Notes under the pieces: model-generated | Seen by the model: only the letters and a program-made list of their open reading frames with translations | Databases searched by the model: none | What the model was told of the DNA's origin: nothing | Shown here: positions 1-8,909 of the stretch, one piece after another | Layout of the letters: every line of letters starts with the position of its first letter | Numbering within the stretch: position 1 is the stretch's first letter | Made by a program: the position numbers and the translations under genes | DNA from: Mycobacterium sp. 1423905.2 | GTDB taxonomy: Bacteria > Actinomycetota > Actinomycetes > Mycobacteriales > Mycobacteriaceae | Length of the DNA: 34,538 nt | Assembly (NCBI RefSeq): GCF_001673155.1 | Contig: NZ_LZLE01000183.1 | Coordinates: forward strand, 1 to 34,538 | Direction of reading: 5' to 3'

Positions 1-1060
1 TGAGCAGCCCGGCGACCACCGGTCGTCGGGTGTCGCCCTCGACGAGCAGCACGTCCTCGCCGAGTTCGGCGAACGCCCGGGACAGGTTCAGCGCGGTCGT
101 CGTGGTTCCCTCACCGCCGAACGGTGCCGTCAACAACACTCGGCCGCCGCCGGGACCCATCGCGCGCAACAGCCGTGCCCGCAGTCCGCGCACCGCGTCG
201 TCGAAGGAGATGTCGGTGCCGAATCGCGGGGCGTTGCCGCGCTTTCCGGGCAGCTCGGCCAGCGTCGGCAGGCCGGACAGCCGCTCCAGTTTCGCCCGGT
301 CGCGCACGGTCCGGTCGGCCGCCTCGCGGGTCAACGCCACACCCGTGCCCAGCAGGAGGCCAGCGACCAGGCCCATCGCCATGTTGCGCACCGGCACGGG
401 CTTGACCGGGTGGTCGGACACACCTGGTTGCTCCACGACCGTCGCCCGCGCCACGGGCACCGCGGTGGCGGGCACCGGCGTCATGGTCTGGGACGGCTCG
501 GCGGGTGCCGTGGTGCCGTCACCGCCGAGCGGTTGCGGGCTGGGCTGGTCGCCGCCGTCGGTCGCCGGGACTGGGGAAGTCGGTGCAGGGGTGGGCGTTG
601 CGGGCGCGACCGCAGGTTTGGGGGCGGCGCCGAGCGTACCGACCATGACGGTGAACTCGTCGGCGACCGCCTTGGCCAGCGTCGCTGCGCGATTCGGGTC
701 GGTGTCGGTGACGGTGATGGTGAACAGGGTCGACTTCGGCGTGAACTGCACCCTGGTCTGGTTCGCCAAGGCGTCCGGGCTGACCGGCAGATGGTATTGA
801 GCGACGGCGCGTTCGGCGACGGCGTGCCCACCGGCGATTGCGGCATACGACGACAACCGTTCCTGCGCGGCCTGGGTGCCCTGGTACACCTGTGCCAGGT
901 CGGTTTCCCCGGAGAAGGAAATCAGCACGGTGGCCGACGATTCGTAGCTTTTGGTCTGGAACGCGGTAAGCGCCGCCGCCCCGGCCAGACAGGCCAGCAG
1001 CGCACCGACGAAGAGCTTCCAGTGGTGGGTCAGCGTCCGGACAAAGGTGCGGAAATCCAT
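1..1060 (-). CDS. Wzz/BY-kinase-type polysaccharide co-polymerase with degenerate Walker A (3' end outside window)
   Basis: Partial: 353 residues are visible and the frame stays open through the window edge. An ATG at 1060 follows the purine-rich site GAGAGGT. A transmembrane helix lies near residues 14-34, then a Wzz-like extracytoplasmic region to about 140, a long Pro/Ala/Thr-rich linker (145-220), a second helix (about 226-245) and a cytoplasmic P-loop domain from about 285. This is the layout of fused chain-length regulator/tyrosine autokinases (Wzc, CapAB type), which control polymer length and export at the inner membrane. The P-loop reads PFGGEGTTTT (313-322). The lysine expected after GEG is Thr319, read from codon ACC at 104-106. 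The Walker A'-like motif VEGDTRRP keeps its Asp343. It is the last visible gene of the polysaccharide operon, 25 bp after the FkbM gene. The architecture is clear; kinase activity is doubtful, and the C-terminal tyrosine cluster, if present, lies outside the window. Confidence 0.82.
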   Translation of the reverse strand, partial: MDFRTFVRTLTHHWKLFVGALLACLAGAAALTAFQTKSYESSATVLISFSGETDLAQVYQGTQAAQERLSSYAAIAGGHAVAERAVAQYHLPVSPDALANQTRVQFTPKSTLFTITVTDTDPNRAATLAKAVADEFTVMVGTLGAAPKPAVAPATPTPAPTSPVPATDGGDQPSPQPLGGDGTTAPAEPSQTMTPVPATAVPVARATVVEQPGVSDHPVKPVPVRNMAMGLVAGLLLGTGVALTREAADRTVRDRAKLERLSGLPTLAELPGKRGNAPRFGTDISFDDAVRGLRARLLRAMGPGGGRVLLTAPFGGEGTTTTALNLSRAFAELGEDVLLVEGDTRRPVVAGLL

Positions 1061-1085
1061 CGGAATGTACCTCTCTCAGCGCTGG

Positions 1086-1970
1086 TCAAGCGCTCTCTGG
1101 TGGCGGTGCGGCGCCGAGGCCGCGAACCAAGTCGGGCGTTCGGACCGCGCAGAAGTCATGCACGTAGTCCGGCGGCATGGCGAACGGATGGAATTGGCCC
1201 GAGGTCACCATGGACATCTGGTCGCGCTCCACGTCGAATTGCGCTATCGGCCGCAGCGCGGAGCCGGTGATGGAGAAGAGGTGGTAGCCGAGGTCCTGGA
1301 TCGCGTCGAAGACGTCGTGAATGGGCACTTCGAGGTGGCGCTGCTCGATTTCGATGAGAATCGTTGGCCGGCACCGCCGCAGTAGCGACGACCCGCCGCG
1401 CAGCACCGACAATTCGTGGCCCTCCACGTCGATCTTGACGAAGTCGACGTCGGTGTCGGCGCCTATTTCGTCGTCGAGTCGCACGGTGGGAACGTGCAGC
1501 CGGCGCACGCCCACCCCTTGGCCGTCGAACCCGTGCGCGAGACTGGACTGCGCGGTCACCTGCCGGTTGTGATGTTGCGGCACAATCAGTTCGGCGGATC
1601 CGGCCGTGTCCGAGACCGCCACCTGCCGGAAGTGCACGCCGGCGCGGGACGCGGCGAGCCGGCGCAGCATCGGCGCGTTGTCCGGGTGCGGCTCGAAACT
1701 GTAGACCCGTCCGGCCTTCCCGACGCGGTGGGCCAGATGATAGGTGAACAAGCCCCAACTCGCCCCGACGTCGACGACGGTCGCGCCGTCGGTCGTGAAG
1801 TGGTCGGCCACGGCGAGGGCGAGGTCGTGCGGGCGTCGGCGTCGCCACAGCAGTTCGGTGGCCGCGGCCATCGCAGGGCGGCCGAAATACCGTCCGACGT
1901 TTCGCACCGTGACGAACTTCGCGGCCCAGTTGGCCGCATCGCTGTGCAGTAGGCGCTCTTTGGTCGACAT
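1086..1970 (-). CDS. FkbM-family SAM-dependent methyltransferase
   Basis: 294 residues, ATG at 1970, three bases after the stop of the upstream glycosyltransferase gene. A Rossmann SAM-binding motif VVDVGASWGLFTYHLA lies near residue 65, followed by SFEPHPDN (the acidic residue that holds the SAM ribose). The family signature FVKIDVEGHELSVLRG lies near residue 180. FkbM-type enzymes mostly methylate sugar or polyketide hydroxyls, and in polysaccharide clusters they are usually sugar O-methyltransferases. Its place inside the operon suggests that it caps or decorates the repeat unit in the cytoplasm. The exact acceptor position cannot be read from sequence. The family call is strong and the substrate is inferred. 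Confidence 0.88.
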   Translation of the reverse strand: MSTKERLLHSDAANWAAKFVTVRNVGRYFGRPAMAAATELLWRRRRPHDLALAVADHFTTDGATVVDVGASWGLFTYHLAHRVGKAGRVYSFEPHPDNAPMLRRLAASRAGVHFRQVAVSDTAGSAELIVPQHHNRQVTAQSSLAHGFDGQGVGVRRLHVPTVRLDDEIGADTDVDFVKIDVEGHELSVLRGGSSLLRRCRPTILIEIEQRHLEVPIHDVFDAIQDLGYHLFSITGSALRPIAQFDVERDQMSMVTSGQFHPFAMPPDYVHDFCAVRTPDLVRGLGAAPPPESA

Positions 1971-1973
1971 TGC

Positions 1974-3050
1974 TCAGATGACTTTCCGGGTGAGGGGCCG
2001 AGATGCCAGTGTTTGGTCGATCACGTCCAGCAGTCGCTCGGCGGCGCGGTCGACGGTGCAGTACTGTGCGTAATGCCGCGCGGCGACGCTGCCGTGCCGG
2101 GCGGCGGTGACCGGATCGGCGAGCGCGTCGAACGCTCGGCTCAGCCCGGTGATGTCGTCGACATCGACTGGCGGGCAATCCGGTGGCTGGTATTCGGGCA
2201 ATCCGCCCGTCGTGGACACGATCGGCATCACGCCCAGTTGCATGGACAGCACCTGCACGCCGCTTTGCGATGCGCGCCGGTAATGGGCGATAGATCCCTT
2301 GGCCGCGGCGATGGTGTCGACGACGTCGGCGTAACGGTACCTGCCGCTGCGCCACTGCACATGTTTGGGCAGCTCGCGGTTGTTCAGCGACCCGTCGCCG
2401 ATGAGTAGCAAGTTGTCACCGCGCCAGCCGCTGCCGGCGACATGGTGTTGCCACGCCTGCAAAACGACGTCGAGGTTTTTGTACGGATTGAGCCGGCCGA
2501 TCATCACGAAGTCTCGACGGTGGTGCGAGGTGAGCGGCGCCGCAACCAGATTCGGATCGAGATCGCTGGTCAGTGGCACCACATGCACCGGCGTTGCGGC
2601 CACGTCACGTCGGGTGGCCACGGCTTCGGCGACGTACTGGCTGTAGGTCACGGTGGCCCGCGAGCGCGCACCCCAGCGGTCGAACACGGCATGCTCGTAG
2701 GCGGGTCGTCGCTCGGCGTCGTCATGCGGGCAGTCGTCGTGGATCAGCTGAATCCGGGGCGCGTTGCCGGCCAACGCGATCCACCGCGGATCGCGGACCA
2801 GTTCGGTGAGCACCACATCCGGCCGGTAGGTCCGCACGCGCCGCCACGCGGCGAAGCTGGGCGTCCAGGTCGCGGCGGTCCGGAACCGCGGATCGAGCAC
2901 CAGCTCGTAGGACCGCGCGGGTCCCGACTCGGGGTGTTGATCGGACGTCACCAGCAGCACGTCGGCGCCTCGGGCGCGCAACGCCTCGGCCTGCACCCGC
3001 GCCAGCGGCCGCAGCCACGGCGAAAGCCACAGAATACGAACCGGATTCAT
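1974..3050 (-). CDS. Glycosyltransferase, GT4-like (GT-B fold)
   Basis: 358 residues from the ATG at 3050. That ATG shares an ATGA overlap with the stop of the preceding gene, so I prefer it to an in-frame start 11 codons upstream. The N-terminal half begins MNPVRILWLSPWLRPLARV, as in GT-B donors. The C-terminal half has the GT4 strand-helix VMIGRLNPYKNLDVVLQAW (near residue 185) and a late donor-site region, SQSGVQVLSMQLGVMPIVS. The usual E-x7-E motif of GT4 enzymes is not clearly present (Gln and Met occupy that stretch), so donor binding may differ. It probably adds one sugar to the lipid-linked repeat unit on the cytoplasmic face. Neighbours are a C-methyltransferase-like gene upstream and an FkbM methyltransferase gene downstream. 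Confidence 0.8.
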   Translation of the reverse strand: MNPVRILWLSPWLRPLARVQAEALRARGADVLLVTSDQHPESGPARSYELVLDPRFRTAATWTPSFAAWRRVRTYRPDVVLTELVRDPRWIALAGNAPRIQLIHDDCPHDDAERRPAYEHAVFDRWGARSRATVTYSQYVAEAVATRRDVAATPVHVVPLTSDLDPNLVAAPLTSHHRRDFVMIGRLNPYKNLDVVLQAWQHHVAGSGWRGDNLLLIGDGSLNNRELPKHVQWRSGRYRYADVVDTIAAAKGSIAHYRRASQSGVQVLSMQLGVMPIVSTTGGLPEYQPPDCPPVDVDDITGLSRAFDALADPVTAARHGSVAARHYAQYCTVDRAAERLLDVIDQTLASRPLTRKVI

Positions 3051-4138
3051 AGTCGCGCCCCGCTCGATCCGGTGTCCACCCACCAGCGCCCGTCCAGCTG
3101 CGGGTAACGCCGTGACACCTCGTCGTAGAGGTCGGGCAAGGTCAGCAGGACGCGGTCGGGATCGGCGGCCAGCAATTCTTCGGGCGAGATGATCCCGACA
3201 TCGGTGCCGGGGATCCGGCGGCCCTGCTTGGCCGGTGACGCATCGGCGACGGCGGCGACCATGCTCTGGTCCACTTTCGCGATATTGAACAGCGCCGGCA
3301 CGCGTGACCCCGCGCCGTACCCGTACACCCGATGCCCGTTACCCGCTTGTCTGCCAAGCCAGTCCCGCAGGTCGTTGACATGAGTCTCCACCGACCGCTG
3401 CAAGCGCGACAGCACGGCGGGGTCGGTCACCCCGAAGTCCACTTCGCGTTTGAGAAAGTCCGTCGCTTGCTCGTCGGGTTCGACGCTGCCGTGCACCGCG
3501 GCCACCAGAAAGGTGCCGCCATACAGATCGAACTCCCACGCCGTGGCTACGCTCATGCCGACCATGTCCAGCAGTGCCCTCAGCGCGGTCAGCGAATAGT
3601 AGGCAAAGTGTCCGTGCCGCAACGCGGTCCACTGACCCTGACTGACCATCGTCATCAGTGACGGGAACTGAATCAACAACACTCCGTCGGGCGCGGTGAC
3701 TTTCGCCCGCAGCTGCAGGCCGTTGCGTTGGTCCGCATCGTGCATGACGCCGAACGAGTCGAGCACCACGTCGGCCACTTCGGCTTCGGTGAAGCCGCGG
3801 TCGGCCAGCAACGGCAGCCAGGTTCCGCCGTGCGGGCTACCGAACTCGTGCACCGTGTTCCCGCTCAACCAGCCCGCCGCCGCCACGCGCTGGACGGCGT
3901 CGGCGGCCTGATCCCGCAACGCCTGTGGTTCGATGCCGCGTGGTTCGGCGGTGACCGTGTCGTCATCGGCGAGTTGGGCCAGCCCGCAGCAGCCGCACAG
4001 ATCCATCGCGAGCGCGTGGGCCGACTCGTCCGCGCTGACCGGTTCGGTCCGCAACGGAAAGTGGTCGGCCGCTGGCAGCGTGCCCAGATCGAGCACCCGG
4101 TGCAGATCGGTGCTGTCACATCCTCGGCAGGTACTCAT
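3047..4138 (-). CDS. TylCIII/C-methyltransferase-like protein with altered SAM site (363 aa)
   Basis: ATG at 4138 is chosen because AGGTG stands eight bases upstream; an in-frame start seven codons earlier overlaps the previous gene. The N-terminal zinc-binding region (CRGCDS, then CGCCGLAQL) and the C-terminal domain with YGYGAGSRVPALFNI match the three-part build of NDP-hexose C-methyltransferases (Methyltransf_13/23/14). The middle domain is about 50 residues shorter than in the neighbouring paralogue. Its SAM loop reads HEFGSPHGGTWLPLL instead of the normal VEVASNDGYLL type. The catalytic-region motif YHEHFxYY appears as LRHGHFAYYS, so the conserved Glu is Gly. It could be a diverged enzyme or a non-catalytic partner of the adjacent methyltransferase. 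The family assignment is firm and catalytic activity is uncertain. Confidence 0.78.
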   Translation of the reverse strand: MSTCRGCDSTDLHRVLDLGTLPAADHFPLRTEPVSADESAHALAMDLCGCCGLAQLADDDTVTAEPRGIEPQALRDQAADAVQRVAAAGWLSGNTVHEFGSPHGGTWLPLLADRGFTEAEVADVVLDSFGVMHDADQRNGLQLRAKVTAPDGVLLIQFPSLMTMVSQGQWTALRHGHFAYYSLTALRALLDMVGMSVATAWEFDLYGGTFLVAAVHGSVEPDEQATDFLKREVDFGVTDPAVLSRLQRSVETHVNDLRDWLGRQAGNGHRVYGYGAGSRVPALFNIAKVDQSMVAAVADASPAKQGRRIPGTDVGIISPEELLAADPDRVLLTLPDLYDEVSRRYPQLDGRWWVDTGSSGARL

Positions 4139-4142
4139 GTGA

Positions 4143-5396
4143 TCACCTGAGCACCACACTGCGCGGCCGCGCGTCGGTCACCATGTGCAGGGTCGGCAGC
4201 GGGAAGACCAGCTGGGCGCCCCACTCGGTGACATAGCTGAGCTGATCGGTGAGTTCTCGTTCCAGGTTCCAGGGCAGTACCAGGATCACGTCGGGGCGGT
4301 CCTTGGCGATGAGTTCCGGGTCATGGATCGGGATCCTCGTGCCTGGCGTGAAATGTCCGTGCTTGTAGGGATTACGGTCCACCGTGTACTCGAGCAGGTC
4401 GGTGCGGATGCCGCAGTAGTTGAGCAGCGTGTTGCCCTTGCCCGGCGCGCCGTAACCGACCACACGCTTGCCGTCGGCGCGGCACTGGAGGAGGAACCGC
4501 AACAGGTCCTGGCGGGTCGTCTCGGTGCGGCTGCGCAATTGCAGATAACCGTCCGGTCGGTGCAGGCCGGCGGCTTCCTCGATGGCGAGCACTTTGGCCA
4601 CCCGCTCGGTGGGGGCTTGTGCGGACTGCACGGGACGGGCCCAAATGCGCAGCGAGCCACCATGAGTCGGCAACAACTCGACGTCAACGACCGCCAAGCC
4701 CGCCTGGGCCAGCGCATAGGTCGCGGAAAACAGGGTGTAGTACTGGAAGTGCTCGTGGTAGATGGTGTCGAACTGGCCGAGGCACACCAGGTTCAACGCG
4801 TGGTGCACTTCGATGCTCAGCCAGCCGTCGTCGGCCAGCAGCTCGCGCAAGGACCAGGTGAAGCCCCGCAAGTCGGGGATGTGTGCGTAGACGTTGTTGG
4901 CGACCACCAGGTTGGCCGGGCGGTGTTCGCTGCGGATGCGGCGGGCCAGATCACGATCGAGGAACTCCGACACGGTCGGCACGCCCCGTTGCCGGGCAGC
5001 CGCGCCGACGTTCAGCGACGGCTCGATGCCGAGGCACGGGATGCCTTTGGTGACCGCATGCTGAAGCAGATAACCGTCGTTGCTGGCGACTTCCACCACG
5101 AACGAGTCCGGGCCCAGCCGAAGGCGTGCGGCGGCTTCATCGACGAAGGTTTGCGCGTGCTGCACCCAGGTATCGGAATATGACGAGTAGTAGGCGTATT
5201 CGGTGAACGTGTCCTCGGGCGTGATCAGTGCCGGTATCTGCAGCAACAGGCAGTCCTGGCACAACCGCAGGTGCAGCGGGAACGTTGGTTCGGGTAGGTC
5301 CAGCTCATCTGCGGACAGGATCTTCTCGCACGGCGGGGTGGCACCCAGATCCAAGACGCTGAGCATGCGCTCCGAGTCGCACAAGCGGCACTTCAT
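4143..5396 (-). CDS. NDP-hexose C-methyltransferase, TylCIII type
   Basis: 417 residues from ATG at 5396 (MKCRLCDSERM); an in-frame start 16 codons upstream would overlap the preceding gene. Domains in order: a zinc-binding N-terminus with two Cys pairs (CRLC, then CQDC, about 3-60); a SAM-binding domain with VEVASNDGYLLQHAV near residue 105; the family motif FDTIYHEHFQYYT near 215, carrying the Glu-His pair implicated in catalysis in TylC3/TcaB9-type enzymes; and a C-terminal Rossmann-like domain with VGYGAPGKGNTLLNYCGI near 315. Known members transfer a methyl group from SAM to C3 of a 4-keto-2,3,6-trideoxy- or related nucleotide sugar, giving a branched-chain sugar. The operon therefore probably makes a C-methyl sugar. 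It ends four bases before the start of the diverged paralogue. Confidence 0.88.
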   Translation of the reverse strand: MKCRLCDSERMLSVLDLGATPPCEKILSADELDLPEPTFPLHLRLCQDCLLLQIPALITPEDTFTEYAYYSSYSDTWVQHAQTFVDEAAARLRLGPDSFVVEVASNDGYLLQHAVTKGIPCLGIEPSLNVGAAARQRGVPTVSEFLDRDLARRIRSEHRPANLVVANNVYAHIPDLRGFTWSLRELLADDGWLSIEVHHALNLVCLGQFDTIYHEHFQYYTLFSATYALAQAGLAVVDVELLPTHGGSLRIWARPVQSAQAPTERVAKVLAIEEAAGLHRPDGYLQLRSRTETTRQDLLRFLLQCRADGKRVVGYGAPGKGNTLLNYCGIRTDLLEYTVDRNPYKHGHFTPGTRIPIHDPELIAKDRPDVILVLPWNLERELTDQLSYVTEWGAQLVFPLPTLHMVTDARPRSVVLR

Positions 5397-5427
5397 CTGA
5401 CACTCGATTCGTTGTGTGGGAAAGATT

Positions 5428-7440
5428 TCACGACACTGCCTCAATTGCGTCGACGTAGGCGTCGGTCATTGCCTCCACCGTGTAATGCGCGCGCAGCCGC
5501 TCGAACCCGCGGTGCCCGACAGTGGGCAACTCCGACGGCTCGGCCAGGATTTCGGCCAGTCGAGACCGCCAGCCGGACACCGATACCGGGTCGACCAGAT
5601 AACCGGCCCTCCCGAAGTCCAGCATTTCCGGAACCGCGCAAATGGCCGATGCGGCAACGGGAATCGCTCGCGCCATCGCTTCCAGGATCACCAGCGGAAA
5701 GGCTTCGGAGCGGCTGGGTACGCACAGCAGGTCCGCGTCGGCCAGCGCCGGTGCGGGGCCGGCCGACCAGCCACACCAGCGCACGCGGTCGCGCAATTCG
5801 GCCGGGGTGCGGGCCGCCAGTCGCTCCCGGTCCGGTCCGTCACCGAAGATCGAAAGCCGCCACGGTAGGTCGGCCAGGCCGCTCAATGCGTCGATCAGCA
5901 GGTGTGGATTCTTGTGCTCGACGATTCGGGACAGCATCACCAGATGCGGCGTCTTGTCCGGAGTCCTGGGCCGCGGGCCGGTGTCACCGTCGACGGCGAC
6001 ACCGTTGGGCGCAACGAAGGTCCGTCCGTCAAGCCGATGCTGTGCGGTCAGCATCTCCCAATGCCGTTGCGCCAGCACGATGAATCCGTCGGCGCGGCGC
6101 ATCGCGGCCGTCAGGGGGCGCGAATAGATGGGTCGGTTCGCTTCCGGAGGAACGTGCGGAGCGACCAACCAGCGCCGCTCCCGGGCACCGGCCCGCCACA
6201 AGGAGGCGAAACCGGTCTCGGTGTTGGTGTCACCGCTGATCAACACCGCGGGACCGGCGGGCAGATCCAGGGCAGGCGCCCACCACGGTTGGCGCACCAC
6301 CCGAACCGGGTGCGGGATCTCTTTGATCAACGGGCCGAACCGTTGCATGCACACGATGGTGACGGGGTAGCCGCGGCGCTCCAGTTCCGTTGCCAGCAGC
6401 GCCTTTTGCCGCTCGGCGCCACCGTAGACCAGGCGGTTGGTGGTGATCACGATGGACGGCTTGCCGGTGCGGCGCGCGGCGATGGCGCGCTTGCGGGCGT
6501 CCCGCTTGGATCGTTGCACCCGCTCTAACAGTGTGGTGCCGGCCAGATACGCGTCGGCGTGGTGCACGCTGTGTTGGCGTTCCAGCAGCAGCGCGATGTT
6601 GGCGCGCAACAAGTCGCGATTGCGGCGGCGTTCGGGGGAGGAGACCTCGGCGCCGTGCGTGGAGCCCGGCTCGGGTGTCGTTGCGGCGGCCGCCGGATTG
6701 CCGTGCTCCACTTCGAGTTCGTCGGCCAACAGCACCCGCCAGCCGGCGGCGCTGGCTCGCTCTTGCCAGTCGGTTTCTTCGCCGTAGAGGAAGAACTCCT
6801 CATCGAAGCCGCCGATCTGATTCCAGGCCGCCCGATTGATGGCCAGACAGATGCCGGCCAGATAGCCGTCGATGGCCTGCGTTTCGGCGGGCTGCTTGGC
6901 ATACAGGTGCGAGACCGGGGTACCGCGCAGGGCATCGGAGTAACCGGCGGCGGCCACCAGCGCCCTGGTCAATGTCCGGCGGCGGGTGGCGATGTCCCAC
7001 CGTTGCGGACCGGGCGCACCGTCGTCACGGACCAGCGGCGACACGGCGGCCACATCCGGTTGGCGCAGCAACTCCCTGGTGCGGGTCAACGGCCCCTGCA
7101 GCCGGGCGTCGGCGTTCATCAGCAGCAAGTCGGTGTCGGCGGGCGTGTGCTCCACCAGGGCGTTGAATGCCGCGCCGAAGCCGAGATTGACCGGCCCCAA
7201 CACCCAGCGCACATAGGGGTACCGCGCGGCCAGCTCTTCGCGACCGGGATACTCGTCGCCGCTGTTTTCATAGACGTAGACCGGCAATTCGGGCGCATGC
7301 TCGGCCAGGCTGGCCAGACATTTCTCCACCAGGTCATGGCTCTTATAGGTGACGATGAGCGCGGACAGCGGACGGTCTGACCGCAGCGGGACCGCACCGC
7401 TGGGCCGCTTCAGATACGCCCGGTCCATTTCGGTTGTCAT
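5428..7440 (-). CDS. Two-domain glycosyltransferase (GT2 fused to GT4)
   Basis: 670 residues from ATG at 7440. The start overlaps the flippase stop as ATGA, which rules out the in-frame starts further upstream. The N-terminal half (about 20-270) is a GT2 domain: LSALIVTYKSHDLVEKCLA, the metal-site strand LLLMNADARL, and GGFDEEFFLYGEETDWQERA, typical of rhamnosyltransferase-like GT2 enzymes. After a charged linker (about 275-325) comes a GT4 domain with TNRLVYGGAERQKALLA at its start and SRSEAFPLVILEAMARAIPV with the E-x7-E donor site near residue 575. Such fusions normally make two successive linkages in one repeat unit. Both active-site regions look intact. The sugars are not predictable. 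Confidence 0.88.
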   Translation of the reverse strand: MTTEMDRAYLKRPSGAVPLRSDRPLSALIVTYKSHDLVEKCLASLAEHAPELPVYVYENSGDEYPGREELAARYPYVRWVLGPVNLGFGAAFNALVEHTPADTDLLLMNADARLQGPLTRTRELLRQPDVAAVSPLVRDDGAPGPQRWDIATRRRTLTRALVAAAGYSDALRGTPVSHLYAKQPAETQAIDGYLAGICLAINRAAWNQIGGFDEEFFLYGEETDWQERASAAGWRVLLADELEVEHGNPAAAATTPEPGSTHGAEVSSPERRRNRDLLRANIALLLERQHSVHHADAYLAGTTLLERVQRSKRDARKRAIAARRTGKPSIVITTNRLVYGGAERQKALLATELERRGYPVTIVCMQRFGPLIKEIPHPVRVVRQPWWAPALDLPAGPAVLISGDTNTETGFASLWRAGARERRWLVAPHVPPEANRPIYSRPLTAAMRRADGFIVLAQRHWEMLTAQHRLDGRTFVAPNGVAVDGDTGPRPRTPDKTPHLVMLSRIVEHKNPHLLIDALSGLADLPWRLSIFGDGPDRERLAARTPAELRDRVRWCGWSAGPAPALADADLLCVPSRSEAFPLVILEAMARAIPVAASAICAVPEMLDFGRAGYLVDPVSVSGWRSRLAEILAEPSELPTVGHRGFERLRAHYTVEAMTDAYVDAIEAVS

Positions 7441-8909
7441 GCCGTCACCTGCTTCCGGAAGAGGGAGGTCAACGTCGCCCACTTGACTGGGCCCGCTGCC
7501 AGATTGGTGGCCAGGTACGCCGCTGCGGCGGCACCGAGCGCGACGATCACGTGCTGCCGGCACAGCAGCAGTGCCACCGCGACGCTGACCGTCGTGGGGA
7601 GCAGCGTGCGCGCCAGGTATGTCACCGGCGTCCGGTAGTCGCATTGCGTCCGTAACCGCCAGGTGGCGAACATCAAGCCGAGAAGCTCCGTACCCACCAA
7701 CGTCATACCGGCCCCGACCGCGCCGAACCGGTTGTCCAACAGCACATTCAACGCGATGTTGACCGCTAGCGTGACGACGAACACCTTGAAGAAGTAGCGC
7801 TGCTGGTGGCAGGCGAACAGACCCTGACCGAGTGTGGCGGTGACGAATCGCAATGCGGCGGCACCGAAGAGCAGGCCCAGCGTCGGGGTACCCCGGCCGA
7901 CGAAGTCTTGGTCGCCGAACAGCCCGATCAGTGGTCCGGCCAGCACGACGCCGACAGCGGCGATCGGCAGGGCGAGGAAGAACATCAGCTCAACGCAGCG
8001 GCGCAGGAAGGCGACGAAAGCCTCGGCATCGCGGGAGTACAGGGCGGTCGCCGTGGACAGGGTCGACCGGAGGAAGAAGACCGACAGCGCCTCGGTATTG
8101 AACGCGATCGTGTAGGCCAAGCCGTACACACCGACCTCGGCATGGGTGCTCAGCAACGACAAGATCACTTCGTCGGCCCGCCAGTACAGAATCCCGACCA
8201 CCGCTGCGCCGGCCAGCGGGAGGCTTTCCCGCACCAAGTCGAAGGCTTCGCGCGGGGCGAACACCGGTCGCAGGGAGATCTGTCGCCCGGCGGCAACGCC
8301 TTGGATCAGCAGCTGCAACGCCGGGGGAATGAGTTGTGCGACCGCGAACCAGATGACGTCGGCTCGGGTCGCCACCAGCCAGCTGATCATCGCCAGCGAT
8401 CCCAGCCGGCCGGCGACGTCGGAGATGGCCATCGCGGTGAATCGCACGGTGGACAAGAACACCGGCTCGAACCGCGTCGCCATGGTCAGCATGAGCAGTT
8501 GACCGGACAGCACCACCAGCATCACCCGGATGTCGGCGTCCCGATACACCAGCAGGCCGGAGACGACGGCCGCGGTCGCCAGCGGAACGCAATACATCAG
8601 GGACAGTCCGCTGTTGACCCGAACCAGCCGCTCGAGCTGCCCGGTCCCCGAACTCACCCGGCGCACGATGACCGAGCTCAGCCCGAGGTCGGTGCAGCTC
8701 GCCCACATCCCGATGAAGGCGGCCGCGATGGACAGCTGGCCGTAACGGCCCGGACCCAGGTAACGAGCGGTCATTGCCACCGCGAACACCGAAGCCAGCA
8801 TGCCCAGCGCCCGGCATCCCAGCTGTACCGAAAACCCCTGCGCGATGCGGGAATGCTGCACCGTGGCCGGCTGGGCGGCGGTGGGCGTCGACGCGGTGAT
8901 CTCGGTCAT
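7437..8909 (-). CDS. Wzx-like polysaccharide flippase (MOP superfamily)
   Basis: 490 residues, ATG at 8909, joined to the preceding stop as TGATG (one-base overlap). A TTG one codon earlier is in frame but less likely. The protein is almost entirely hydrophobic with about 12 to 14 membrane segments. It opens with the oligosaccharide-flippase pattern ARYLGPGRYGQLSIAAAFIG near residue 50 and contains charged breaks typical of Wzx/RfbX proteins (for example YWRADEVILSLLSTHAEVGVYGLAY near 250, longer than most motifs but here only indicative by its Arg/Asp/Glu pattern). The role inferred from family and context is moving the undecaprenyl- or decaprenyl-diphosphate-linked repeat unit across the plasma membrane. 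It stands between the initiating transferase and the fused glycosyltransferase in one transcription unit. Confidence 0.87.
   Translation of the reverse strand: MTEITASTPTAAQPATVQHSRIAQGFSVQLGCRALGMLASVFAVAMTARYLGPGRYGQLSIAAAFIGMWASCTDLGLSSVIVRRVSSGTGQLERLVRVNSGLSLMYCVPLATAAVVSGLLVYRDADIRVMLVVLSGQLLMLTMATRFEPVFLSTVRFTAMAISDVAGRLGSLAMISWLVATRADVIWFAVAQLIPPALQLLIQGVAAGRQISLRPVFAPREAFDLVRESLPLAGAAVVGILYWRADEVILSLLSTHAEVGVYGLAYTIAFNTEALSVFFLRSTLSTATALYSRDAEAFVAFLRRCVELMFFLALPIAAVGVVLAGPLIGLFGDQDFVGRGTPTLGLLFGAAALRFVTATLGQGLFACHQQRYFFKVFVVTLAVNIALNVLLDNRFGAVGAGMTLVGTELLGLMFATWRLRTQCDYRTPVTYLARTLLPTTVSVAVALLLCRQHVIVALGAAAAAYLATNLAAGPVKWATLTSLFRKQVTA

Noticed and set aside
30..1270. Long plus-strand frames at the left end
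   Set aside because: They are antisense to the Wzz/kinase-type gene, which has clear domains and a ribosome site. Their products are Arg/Gly/Pro-rich without recognisable folds, as expected from the opposite strand of GC-rich coding DNA.
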